From NCBI GenBank assembly GCA_027886885.1, contig JAPCJP010000008.1, positions 1 through 64,000 on the forward strand: a stretch of 64,000 nucleotides of DNA, in the 5' to 3' direction. The position numbers were made by a program, and so were the translations under genes. The stretch is from Nitrososphaerota archaeon. GTDB lineage: Archaea; Thermoproteota; Nitrososphaeria; Nitrososphaerales; Gagatemarchaeaceae. The notes below the pieces were generated by a model, which saw only the letters and a list, made by a program, of their open reading frames with translations, was not told where the DNA came from and did no database searches. This document shows positions 7,638-15,131 of this stretch, piece by piece (position 1 is the stretch's first letter; each line of letters starts with the position of its first letter).

Positions 7638-8504
7638 ATGGCGATTCCAAAGAACCTGACCGTCGGCTTGTTTTCAACGATTCTGGGTTTCGCCATCGCC
7701 CTCGCCAACATGTTCGAGTGGAGCTCGATCCAGAACTCCCTCGGGGGCACCGGGGCCGCCTCCATGGTCCTCGGATTCTACGCGGCCCAGGCGCTCTCAA
7801 CCGGGCTGGTGCTGCTGGGACTCTATGCCATCTACAGGTTCCTTGCCGTCCCCCGAACCCTCGCCGCGGGTGCGACCACCAAGAGCATCGTCGAGGTGCT
7901 TGGGGACGCGCTCACCTCCAACCGCGCGTTCAGAATCGGTTCAGTCGCGGCCCTCCTGTACGGCGTCCTTTACGCCTTCTTCTCCAGCCTGGTCGTGTAC
8001 CAGCCCACCGTCGATTTCGCGCAGGCCTACGGCGCCACCACCACGTCCTGGACCTACATCGTCTGTTGTGGCGACTCGGGGACCGTCCCCAAGCTCATAG
8101 TCTACCTCTCCCCCTCATTGCACCTCGGGCTCCAGTTCGTCCCGCTCTCGCTGCTCTTCCTCTTCCTTGTCCCGGTGCTCGTGGGCTTCAACGTCGCCCT
8201 CAGCGTCTACGCCCTGGGATTGGCCTCGGCGCCCCTCACGGGGAAGTGGCTGGCTGCCTCAGGGGCAATGGTGGGTCTATTCACGGCCTGTCCCACCTGC
8301 GCCGGACTCTTCCTCGCGAGCTCGGTGGGCGGGATAGGGACAACTCTGGCCATCGGTCTCGCGCCCTACCAGATACTGTTCGTGGTGGTGAGCATCCCCG
8401 TCCTCGTGATCGGGCCACTCCTGACAGCGTTCAGCGTCAAACGGTCCTTTGAGGCGAGCTGTCGTCTGCCGACGGCCTCGCTTCCGAGAAACCTGCTTCC
8501 CTGA
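7638..8504 (+). CDS. Polytopic membrane protein, heme-oxidase cluster
   Basis: A 288-residue protein with about seven hydrophobic helices; no named family recognised. Two cysteine motifs stand out: CCGDSG in the loop after the third or fourth helix, and TACPTCAG at the start of a late helix. Paired cysteines facing the membrane would suit metal or thiol chemistry. It is followed by ctaB (85 bp gap) and ctaA on the same strand, suggesting a role in terminal oxidase assembly such as copper delivery. That role is inference from context and cysteines only. A TATA-like GATTTTAACC lies about 39 bp upstream of the ATG. Confidence 0.75.
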   Translation: MAIPKNLTVGLFSTILGFAIALANMFEWSSIQNSLGGTGAASMVLGFYAAQALSTGLVLLGLYAIYRFLAVPRTLAAGATTKSIVEVLGDALTSNRAFRIGSVAALLYGVLYAFFSSLVVYQPTVDFAQAYGATTTSWTYIVCCGDSGTVPKLIVYLSPSLHLGLQFVPLSLLFLFLVPVLVGFNVALSVYALGLASAPLTGKWLAASGAMVGLFTACPTCAGLFLASSVGGIGTTLAIGLAPYQILFVVVSIPVLVIGPLLTAFSVKRSFEASCRLPTASLPRNLLP

Positions 8505-8589
8505 TTATCCGCACCGACTTCGTACTCGACGTTAGAATCGTTTAAATCGGCAACGAATGTCCGCAATTTTCTTACAAGAGGAATATTGA

Positions 8590-9453
8590 GTGAGCCTTAG
8601 GGATTATCTTCGTTTGACCAAGCCGAAGATCTTGCCCCTCCTCATCATCGTGGCTCTTGCCTCGGCGGTGATAGCTGACCGCGGCATTCCTTCCCTCAGG
8701 ATCCTCATCGGGCTCTTCCTCGCCGGGACGCTCGCCTCGGGCGGCGCGCTCGCTCTCAACAGCTACCTAGAGATCGATGTGGATTCGAAGATGAGGCGGA
8801 CGAAGAACAGGCCGCTTCCCGCACATCGGATAGTGCAACCAAACCGTGCCCTCGTCTTCGCAGCATCGCTCCTTGCGGTGGGGCTCGTAATTGCATATTT
8901 TGCGCTGAGCCTGTACGCTACGCTCTTCATCGCGCTGGGGGCGGTGATCTACGTCCCAGTCTACACGCTATGGCTGAAGCCGAGGACGAGCTGGAACATC
9001 GTGCTGGGCGGCTTTGCGGGAAGCTGCTCCGCGCTCGCGGGTTGGTACGCGGTCACGACGGCGAACCCCCTCATCGCGTGGGTGCTGGGAGCGCTCGTCT
9101 TCGTCTGGACCCCTACTCACTTCTGGAGCCTCGCCGTGATAGCGGAGGACGACTACTCTGCCGCCGGTATCCCCATGCTTCCCTCGCTCGTTGGCGGGCA
9201 GAGGGCAGCAAAGTTCATCGTGGCCAACACACTTCTACTCATACCGATTAGCCTGCTCTTCTTCCTCTATCTCTCGGGGACCGGTGAGATCGTTTACCTG
9301 GCGGGCGCATTCATCTTCGACGGGCTGATCCTGGCCACGAACATCAAGCTCCTCCTCGCCCCGACAAAGAGCAACGCCTGGCTCGCTTTCAAGTTCTCGA
9401 GCCCGTATCTTGCCCTTATCTTCGCCCTTGCTTGCGCAGGGGTCCTTGTGTGA
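8590..9453 (+). CDS. ctaB: Heme O synthase (protoheme IX farnesyltransferase)
   Basis: A 287-residue UbiA-superfamily membrane enzyme that adds a farnesyl-type tail to protoheme IX to give heme O. The first prenyl-diphosphate/Mg motif is NSYLEIDVDSKMRRTKNRP, whose N...D..D..M.RT..RP spacing is typical of CtaB/CyoE. The second aspartate region appears as AEDDYSAAGIPMLP. Some nine membrane helices are predicted from hydrophobicity. The GTG start at 8590 is preceded by AAGAGGA. With ctaA directly downstream it implies heme A production for an aa3-type oxidase whose subunits are not in this window. Confidence 0.92.
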   Translation: MSLRDYLRLTKPKILPLLIIVALASAVIADRGIPSLRILIGLFLAGTLASGGALALNSYLEIDVDSKMRRTKNRPLPAHRIVQPNRALVFAASLLAVGLVIAYFALSLYATLFIALGAVIYVPVYTLWLKPRTSWNIVLGGFAGSCSALAGWYAVTTANPLIAWVLGALVFVWTPTHFWSLAVIAEDDYSAAGIPMLPSLVGGQRAAKFIVANTLLLIPISLLFFLYLSGTGEIVYLAGAFIFDGLILATNIKLLLAPTKSNAWLAFKFSSPYLALIFALACAGVLV

Positions 9454-9501
9454 GGGCTCGAAATTGCTAACCAGAGCGCGGTGCGGACAGGTGCAGAACA
9501 A

Positions 9502-9990
9502 ATGAGCGCAGGCAAGTACCTGGTCTATGCCACCATAATCGTCACCTACGTGCTCATCGTTTGGGGCGCCTATCTGACCGCCGGGAACTGGGGAGGTGCC
9601 TGCGGGAACCCCAGCGCGAACGCCGTCAGCAGCGACTGGCCATACTGCAACGGCGGCCTGTCGATCCCCAGTCCTTTCCACACTGCGAGCTACGGTTCTT
9701 TCGTGGAGTACATGCACAGGTTCCTGAGCGTCGTGACCACAGTCGTGCTCGTGGCGACCCTCATCGTGGTCGGTAGGATGAAGCCCAGACCGGTCGCTGT
9801 CTTCAGGGTCCTGTTGCTCTCCTTCCTCATGCTCCTCGTACAGATCGGCCTGGGTAACGTCGTGGTCAACTCCAGCCTGAACCCCATCGTGACCGCCATC
9901 CACCTCGCAAACGCGACCGCCCTCTTCGCTGTGATGATCGTCGCAGGGGTCCTCATGTATCAGAGCGAGAAGCGTACTGCCTCAGGCTAG
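9502..9990 (+). CDS. ctaA: Heme A synthase, half-size archaeal type
   Basis: About 162 residues with four membrane helices, half the size of bacterial CtaA/Cox15, as in other archaea. The conserved histidine in EYMHRF (helix 2) and the one in AIHLANAT (helix 4) should bind heme. The loop motif SDWPYCNGG matches the CtaA WP-C motif. The enzyme would oxidise the heme O methyl group to the formyl of heme A, probably as a homodimer. ATG 9502 is chosen; GTG 9481 is an alternative adding seven residues. It lies 48 bp after ctaB. Confidence 0.88.
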   Translation: MSAGKYLVYATIIVTYVLIVWGAYLTAGNWGGACGNPSANAVSSDWPYCNGGLSIPSPFHTASYGSFVEYMHRFLSVVTTVVLVATLIVVGRMKPRPVAVFRVLLLSFLMLLVQIGLGNVVVNSSLNPIVTAIHLANATALFAVMIVAGVLMYQSEKRTASG

Positions 9991-10051
9991 CCGAAAGCCA
10001 AGCCGCCGCAGGAAGTCCACGCCCATCTATCCTACCTTCGTCGCCGATGCC

Positions 10052-10510
10052 ATGCTCGGAGCCACAGCGCGGAAGCTCAGGGCCCTCGGGTTTGACACCG
10101 AGTACTTCGAACGGGGGTTGGATCCTGAGCTGAAGAAGCTCGCCCGCTCCCGAGGCCGCATCATCCTCACCTCTGACAAGGCGCTCTCCCAGCTCGCCGC
10201 CAGGGAGGGGGTCACGACATTCTTTGTGAACGGCAGGAGCGAGGTCGCCCGCTTTAGGTCCATCGCACTCCAGGCGAGCCTAAACTCGGTCGACCTCGCC
10301 AGGGGCCCCACGCGGTGCACAAGCTGCAACCAGGCCCTGACCCTAGTGGCCAAGGAGAAGATTGGGGACCGAGTACCCTCGTCCATCCTTACGAGGCACA
10401 GGACGTTCTACGAGTGCCCCAGGTGCGGCAAGCTATTCTGGAAGGGCAGCCAGTGGTCAAGGTTACGGAGACTCTCCTACCTACTGCGCCAACCTGTGCC
10501 GAAGCCTTAA
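10052..10510 (+). CDS. Mut7-C-type RNase domain protein with zinc ribbon
   Basis: A protein of 152 residues or more of the Mut7-C (DUF82, PIN-like) family, with an N-terminal PIN-like nuclease fold (FDTEYFERG, GRIILTSDKALS) and a C-terminal zinc ribbon (CTSC and CPRC). The frame is open upstream of the first ATG and encodes FVADAMLG, which contains the first conserved acidic residue of the family, but no ATG, GTG or TTG precedes it; ATC 10025 or CTG 9977 are the nearest possibilities. The true N-terminus is therefore probably upstream of 10052. It follows ctaA closely and precedes a GNAT gene. Confidence 0.8.
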   Translation: MLGATARKLRALGFDTEYFERGLDPELKKLARSRGRIILTSDKALSQLAAREGVTTFFVNGRSEVARFRSIALQASLNSVDLARGPTRCTSCNQALTLVAKEKIGDRVPSSILTRHRTFYECPRCGKLFWKGSQWSRLRRLSYLLRQPVPKP

Positions 10511-10529
10511 CTGGCCCCTGAGGAAGTTC

Positions 10530-11042
10530 GTGGCATTGCCCCCGGCCAAGACGGTAAGCGTGAGAAGGGCTAGACCGAATGATGTCCCGGCGTTGGTTTC
10601 TGTCTTCAGGTCCGTGGCTCGCGAGCGGGTCTACCTCTACACCGAAAAGGTCTCCGGGGACCAGGTCGGACGCATGAAGAAGCGGCTCAAGGACCGCAAG
10701 TCCCTGATAGCCGTCGCCGAGGTGGATGGGAAGGTCGTCGGTTCGCTCGTTCTGGAGCGGGGTCCAGCGGCGAAGTCAGCCCACCTGAGAACTTTGGGCA
10801 TATCGGTGATGAAGGGGTTCAGGGGCATAGGTGCCGGGAGCGCGTTGATGGAATACGCGATCGACTGGGCCAGGGCCAATCACGTCAAGAAGATTACGCT
10901 TGGCGTCTTCTCCTCCAACCCCGCGGCTGTCCGTCTGTACAAGAAATTCGGGTTCGAGCTCGAGGGGCGGCTCAAGAATCAGTTTCTCATCAAGGACGAG
11001 TTCGTCGATGAACTGCTCATGGGCCTTCAGCTCTCACCATGA
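10530..11042 (+). CDS. GNAT N-acetyltransferase
   Basis: A 170-residue acetyltransferase of the GNAT fold. The acetyl-CoA phosphate loop is RGIGAGSAL, followed by the NPAAVRLYKKFGFELEG stretch common to RimI-like and related acyltransferases. The substrate cannot be read from sequence. GTG 10530 follows a TGAGGA ribosome binding site by a few bases; TTG 10536 and GTG 10560 are alternatives. It is only 19 bp after the Mut7-C gene, so the two are probably cotranscribed. Confidence 0.85.
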   Translation: MALPPAKTVSVRRARPNDVPALVSVFRSVARERVYLYTEKVSGDQVGRMKKRLKDRKSLIAVAEVDGKVVGSLVLERGPAAKSAHLRTLGISVMKGFRGIGAGSALMEYAIDWARANHVKKITLGVFSSNPAAVRLYKKFGFELEGRLKNQFLIKDEFVDELLMGLQLSP

Positions 11043-11092
11043 ACATCGAGTCTCAGTGAAGACCCGGCCGCCATGGAGCCTACGACGTGCTG

Positions 11093-11842
11093 CTAATAGT
11101 AGTAAGTGACCGAGAGCGTCGCCGTCTGGGCTGAATCATCGGAGGTCAGCAAGTTTACGGTGACCGTCCCCGGTGCTACAGGAATCACGACCGAGTCCGT
11201 GGTAGAGCCGAACGGCACGAAGAATCCGCTTGCTGGGTAGACGATGCCGACGTAGTCCGGGGAGTTGACGCTCGCGGAGAAGTTGTTGGCCAGCTGGATG
11301 CCCTCGTTGGCAAAGTCGCTCGCCGCGCTCAGGGTGACCACGACGTAGCCCGAGTACTTGGCCGTGAAGGTCGTGACATTGACCTCCCCGGCTGAGCCCG
11401 TCGAAAAGGGCTGTGAGGCGACCTCTTGCGTGCTCTGGGTCAGGTTCAGGTCCTGAGTAAGTGAGGAGATGCTGTTCGATTCCACCTCGACAACACCGGA
11501 TTGTGCGGAAATGGCCGACGACAGTGACGAGATCGTACTGGATTGGGAGGATATCGTCGCCGCCTGGGAGGAGGCTTCCGCGCTCTCGGAGGTGAGGCTT
11601 GCTGACTGAGAGCTGATTGCCTGGGACTGCGAGGACGCGACGCCCGAGAGGGAGGACAATGCGTTCGACTGTGATGAAATGGAGGAACCCTGGGCCGTTA
11701 TCACGGAATCCAGTGACGATACGGTGGACTCCTGGGAAGAGAGGTTGACGTAGAGGTAGCCTAGCCCGGCTGCTAGTATTATGATCACGACCACGAGCGC
11801 AAGGAGCGAACTGCCGCGTCTCTTGGTGCCTTCTGGCGTCAA
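11093..11842 (-). CDS. Membrane-anchored Ser/Gln-rich coiled-coil surface protein
   Basis: A 249-residue protein. A short basic N-terminus (EGTKRRG) precedes one membrane helix, then about 110 residues of Ser-, Gln- and Ala-rich heptad-like repeats built from SSQS and ISSLSS units, then a beta-rich domain of about 100 residues ending in TYYY. It looks like an extracellular stalk with a C-terminal head anchored by its N-terminus. The TTG start at 11842 places a GCTTATCA TATA-like element about 32 bp upstream. I recognise no family for the head domain. Confidence 0.72.
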   Translation of the reverse strand: MTPEGTKRRGSSLLALVVVIIILAAGLGYLYVNLSSQESTVSSLDSVITAQGSSISSQSNALSSLSGVASSQSQAISSQSASLTSESAEASSQAATISSQSSTISSLSSAISAQSGVVEVESNSISSLTQDLNLTQSTQEVASQPFSTGSAGEVNVTTFTAKYSGYVVVTLSAASDFANEGIQLANNFSASVNSPDYVGIVYPASGFFVPFGSTTDSVVIPVAPGTVTVNLLTSDDSAQTATLSVTYYY

Positions 11843-11951
11843 TGGGTCGATAGTTCGTGGTCCGCGTGGCTGATAAGCCTTGCCAACCTGCAGAAACCGT
11901 CTCGCTATGCGAGCGAGGGATGCCCTTACCCAGGTCTCGCAGAGGAATAAG

Positions 11952-11959
11952 GATTTAAC
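11952..11959 (+). promoter_or_regulatory. TATA element for AMMECR1 gene
   Basis: GATTTAAC is centred about 27 bp before ATG 11982 and decides the start against a longer open frame beginning at 11880. Confidence 0.55.
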
Positions 11960-11981
11960 GCTCGACGAGCCCTCCAAACTC

Positions 11982-12584
11982 ATGGCTCTGAGTGACGACG
12001 AAGGTGTCGCCATGGTACGCTTGGCTCGCAGCTCCGTGGACAACTCGGTGAAGGAGTCGGCGACACCAGATGACGAGGAGTGGAACTTCCCCTTTCTAAT
12101 GGATGAGCGGGGGGCTTTCGTGACCATCAAGAAGCTCGATGGCGAGCTACGGGGATGCATAGGCCTCCCCTATCCAACGAAGAGACTTGGGGAGGCGGTG
12201 GTGGAAGCCGCGCTCGCTGCTTCGGCCCGGGACCCCCGTTTTCCCCCGGTCAAGCCCAACGAACTGGACCACCTCCTTGTCGAGGTGAGCGCGTTGACCA
12301 AGCCCGAGGCTCTGACCTATCGCTCGCCCAAGGACCTCCCGGGACTCGTGAGGGTCGGGACCGACGGCCTGATCGTCTCCGGGTCCGGGCAGAGCGGACT
12401 CCTGCTCCCACAGGTTGCCACCGAGTACGGCATGGACTCCCAGGAGTTCCTCTCGCAGGCGTGCGTCAAGGCTGGTCTCATGCCCGACGCCTGGCTCACC
12501 GACAGGCTGACTGTCCAGACGTTCCAAGCGGAGGTCTTCGGCGAAATTTCTCCCAGAGGCGAAGTGAAGCGGGAGCTCGGTTAG
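11982..12584 (+). CDS. AMMECR1-family protein
   Basis: A 200-residue member of the AMMECR1 family, identified by LRGCIGLPYP in the N-terminal half and by the overall length. The family is conserved in archaea and eukaryotes; its biochemical role is not established, and the conserved cysteine suggests an enzyme. ATG 11982 lies about 27 bp below a TATA element (GATTTAAC, 11952-11959), so sequence upstream in the frame is treated as untranslated. The next gene, asnS, starts 72 bp downstream and has a TTTTTAAG element of its own. Confidence 0.85.
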   Translation: MALSDDEGVAMVRLARSSVDNSVKESATPDDEEWNFPFLMDERGAFVTIKKLDGELRGCIGLPYPTKRLGEAVVEAALAASARDPRFPPVKPNELDHLLVEVSALTKPEALTYRSPKDLPGLVRVGTDGLIVSGSGQSGLLLPQVATEYGMDSQEFLSQACVKAGLMPDAWLTDRLTVQTFQAEVFGEISPRGEVKRELG

Positions 12585-12656
12585 GCAGCCTCGACAAGCC
12601 GCAAGACGTTTTTAAGCGCCGAGCCGTCAACTTTCTTCAAGAGAGCTGGAGAATAC

Positions 12657-13964
12657 TTGGCCCTGACCACCCCTCACCGTCTGCACATCAGCCAGATACT
12701 GGGAGACCCCAAGGCGGGAGAGTCCGTCGAGGTCAAGGGGTGGGTGAGGTCGAAGAGCGCGATGGGCGGCCTCGTCTTCGCAACGCTCAGAGACGGGACG
12801 GGCTCCATACAGGTCTCCGCAAAGGGCGGGGTCACGCCAGAGGCCTCCATGGAGGCGATTAGGGGGGTGACCAGGGAGTCCGCAGTCTCGGTCATCGGGG
12901 TCGTGAAGCTCGACTCTAGAGCTCCGGGCGGGGTCGAGGTCTCCGTACGGGGTTTCGAGGTAGTCTCCTTGGCCCAGACCTGGCCCATAACCGAGGCCGC
13001 CGCCAAGTCCGCCTCGTACCTCTACGACGTCCGGCACCTGAGCATCAGGAGCAGGAAGGTGATCTCCGCCATGAAGATCCGGAGCGAGGTGGTGGGCGCT
13101 TGCTTCGATTACATGAGGGAGAGCGGTTTCACGCTGATAAGCGCTCCCAGCTTCGTCCAGGCTGCGGTTGAGGGCGGCTCGACGCTCTTCCCTGTGGAGT
13201 ATTTCGGGAAGAAGGTCTACCTCAGCCAGAGCGCGCAGTTCTACGAAGAGGCTTCCCTGGCAGCCTTGGAGAAGGTGTGGATCTACCAGCCGGCCTTCAG
13301 GGCAGAAAAGTCCAGGACGCCAAAACACCTGACGGAGTTCTGGATGGTCGAGGCCGAGCAGGCGTTCGCCGACCAGTCTGACAACATGAGGCTCCAGGAG
13401 GGATTGCTAGCCTTCGTCGCGGGGCGGGTCGCCGAGAAGCGGAAGGAGGAGCTCAAGATTCTGGGCCGCACGATATTCCCGCCCAGCGTTCCTTTCGACA
13501 GGATCTCCTACGACGAGGTCCGTGACTTTGCCGAGAAACAGGGCCTCCCCTTCGAGTGGGGTGAGGATGTCCCGACGGAGGTGGAGAGGCTCATCTCTCT
13601 CGCCCACGACCAGCCCTTCTTCATCACCGACTACCCTCTCGCTGCGCGCAGCTTCTACCACATGACCTATGCAGACCGACCCAAAGTGACCAAGTCGGCC
13701 GACCTCATAGCGCCGGAAGGGTTTGGAGAACTGGCGACGGGCGGCCAGAGGATCGCCAGCTACGAGATGCTCATGGAGCGCATCAAGAGCCAGGAGCTTC
13801 CGCCAGAGGGCTTCGGCTGGTACCTGGACCTCAGGAAGTATGGGATGCCCGAGCACGCGGGTTTCGGCATGGGCGTGGAGAGGGTCACGCGCTGGCTAGG
13901 AGGGCTCAAGCACATTCGGGCGGCGAGCCTCTTCCCCAGGACGACTACGAGGGTCTCGCCGTAG
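12657..13964 (+). CDS. asnS: Asparaginyl-tRNA synthetase
   Basis: A 435-residue class II aminoacyl-tRNA synthetase that charges tRNA-Asn. The N-terminal OB-fold anticodon-binding domain (about 5-110) contains VKGWVRSKSAMGGLVFATLRD. Motif 2 is FRAEKSRTPKHLTEFWMVEAE-like, where the Trp-Met-Val-Glu form favours AsnRS over AspRS. Motif 3 is the GFGMGVERVTRW region, and the C-terminus is FPRTTTRVSP, without the Asp after FPR that AspRS has. TTG 12657 is the start; TTTTTAAG at about 12608-12615 is the likely promoter. Some archaea make Asn-tRNA only by transamidation, so a dedicated AsnRS is informative. Confidence 0.88.
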   Translation: MALTTPHRLHISQILGDPKAGESVEVKGWVRSKSAMGGLVFATLRDGTGSIQVSAKGGVTPEASMEAIRGVTRESAVSVIGVVKLDSRAPGGVEVSVRGFEVVSLAQTWPITEAAAKSASYLYDVRHLSIRSRKVISAMKIRSEVVGACFDYMRESGFTLISAPSFVQAAVEGGSTLFPVEYFGKKVYLSQSAQFYEEASLAALEKVWIYQPAFRAEKSRTPKHLTEFWMVEAEQAFADQSDNMRLQEGLLAFVAGRVAEKRKEELKILGRTIFPPSVPFDRISYDEVRDFAEKQGLPFEWGEDVPTEVERLISLAHDQPFFITDYPLAARSFYHMTYADRPKVTKSADLIAPEGFGELATGGQRIASYEMLMERIKSQELPPEGFGWYLDLRKYGMPEHAGFGMGVERVTRWLGGLKHIRAASLFPRTTTRVSP

Positions 13965-14045
13965 CCCTAATCGTGGCGTACCTCGCCGCAGAATGCACGG
14001 TATTTTAGCGCCACCCTCTCTTGGCCGCGAGTAAGCCACCGAACG

Positions 14046-14053
14046 CTTAATTA
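14046..14053 (+). promoter_or_regulatory. TATA element for radA
   Basis: CTTAATTA centres about 31 bp before TTG 14080 and only 7 bp before ATG 14056, so it argues for the TTG start. Confidence 0.5.
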
Positions 14054-14055
14054 CG

Positions 14056-15087
14056 ATGCGCCCCGCGGCGAAAATTAACTTGGCAGAAGAAGAGGAGATA
14101 GAAGTAGACGAAGACCTCGATGTGACCACCATCGCTGGCATCGGCGCGGTTACAAAGCAGAAGCTCAACGAAGCGGGGATTTACACCATACTCGACCTGG
14201 CCACGGCAGGACCGGCCGAGATCGCTGACGTGACGGACTGGGACGTAACCAAGTCTGTGGAGGTAAACAACAAGGCCCGGAAGAGGCTCGTGGAGCTCGG
14301 ACGTCTGGGCGCTGACTTTGTCAGCGCCACGGACCTGCTCATACGGAGGAAGAACATCACACGCATAAGCACCGGTTCCAAGAACCTTGACGACCTGCTC
14401 GGAGGGGGCATAGAGACATGGGCCCTGACCGAGTTCTACGGCGAGTTCGGCTCTGGCAAGACCCAGATCTGTCACACGCTCTGCTGCATGGTACAGCAAC
14501 CCATCAGCGAGGGGGGACTTGACGGGGGCGTCGTATACATCGATACCGAGGGGACGTTCAGGCCTGAGCGAATCTCGGAGATAGCCACGGCGAGGGGCTA
14601 CGACGCTGCATCGGTGCTCTCCAGGATAATGGTGGCGAGGGCCTACAACAGCGCACATCAGGAGCTCATCGTGAAGGACCTGGGCAGGATGATCGAGAAG
14701 CACAAGGTCAAGCTGGTGATCGTCGACAGCGCGGTGGCCCACTACAGGGCGGAGTTCCTGGGCAGGGGTACCCTCGCCGAGAGACAGCAACGGCTCAACC
14801 GCTTCATGCATGCTATCCTCAGGACGGCAGAGGTGTACAATGTGGCCATCGTCCTCACCAACCAGGTGCAGGCGGCACCGGACAGTTTCTTTGGCGACCC
14901 CACGAGGGCGACCGGAGGGCACGTGGTGGCTCACACGAGCACCTACAGGCTTTACCTGCGGAAGGCGGGCAAGAACCGCATCGCGCGCATGATAGACAGC
15001 CCGTATCACGCCGAGAGAGACATCGTCTTCATGCTCGACGAGAGGGGCATAGACGACCCGGCAGAGGAAAGCTCGAAACGAAAATGA
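14056..15087 (+). CDS. radA: DNA repair and recombination protein RadA
   Basis: A 343-residue archaeal RecA/Rad51 recombinase. An N-terminal helix-hairpin-helix domain (about 25-85) is followed by the ATPase core with Walker A GEFGSGKT (129-136) and Walker B KLVIVDS; the L2 region NQVQAAPDSFFGDP and GGHVVAHTST are typical. It forms filaments on single-stranded DNA for strand exchange. ATG 14056 lies only a few bases below a TATA-like CTTAATTA (14046-14053), so a leaderless transcript would favour the in-frame TTG at 14080, giving an N-terminus of LAEEEE. A RadB-like paralogue is at 47426-48196. Confidence 0.95.
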   Translation: MRPAAKINLAEEEEIEVDEDLDVTTIAGIGAVTKQKLNEAGIYTILDLATAGPAEIADVTDWDVTKSVEVNNKARKRLVELGRLGADFVSATDLLIRRKNITRISTGSKNLDDLLGGGIETWALTEFYGEFGSGKTQICHTLCCMVQQPISEGGLDGGVVYIDTEGTFRPERISEIATARGYDAASVLSRIMVARAYNSAHQELIVKDLGRMIEKHKVKLVIVDSAVAHYRAEFLGRGTLAERQQRLNRFMHAILRTAEVYNVAIVLTNQVQAAPDSFFGDPTRATGGHVVAHTSTYRLYLRKAGKNRIARMIDSPYHAERDIVFMLDERGIDDPAEESSKRK

Positions 15088-15131
15088 GCGGGTAACGGTT
15101 TAATATCGTCCTTTTCGCGGCGAGAACCCTC

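Noticed and set aside
7559-8452. Long plus-strand frame over the membrane protein gene
   Set aside because: Arg/Pro-rich, no motifs; the overlapping 7638-8504 frame encodes regular membrane helices.
12657-13964. Aspartyl-tRNA synthetase
   Set aside because: The WMVEAE motif and FPRTTTRVSP C-terminus fit AsnRS; archaeal AspRS normally has FPRD.
14047-15009. 320-codon antisense frame over radA
   Set aside because: Complete overlap with a gene carrying all RadA motifs; the antisense translation is of low complexity.
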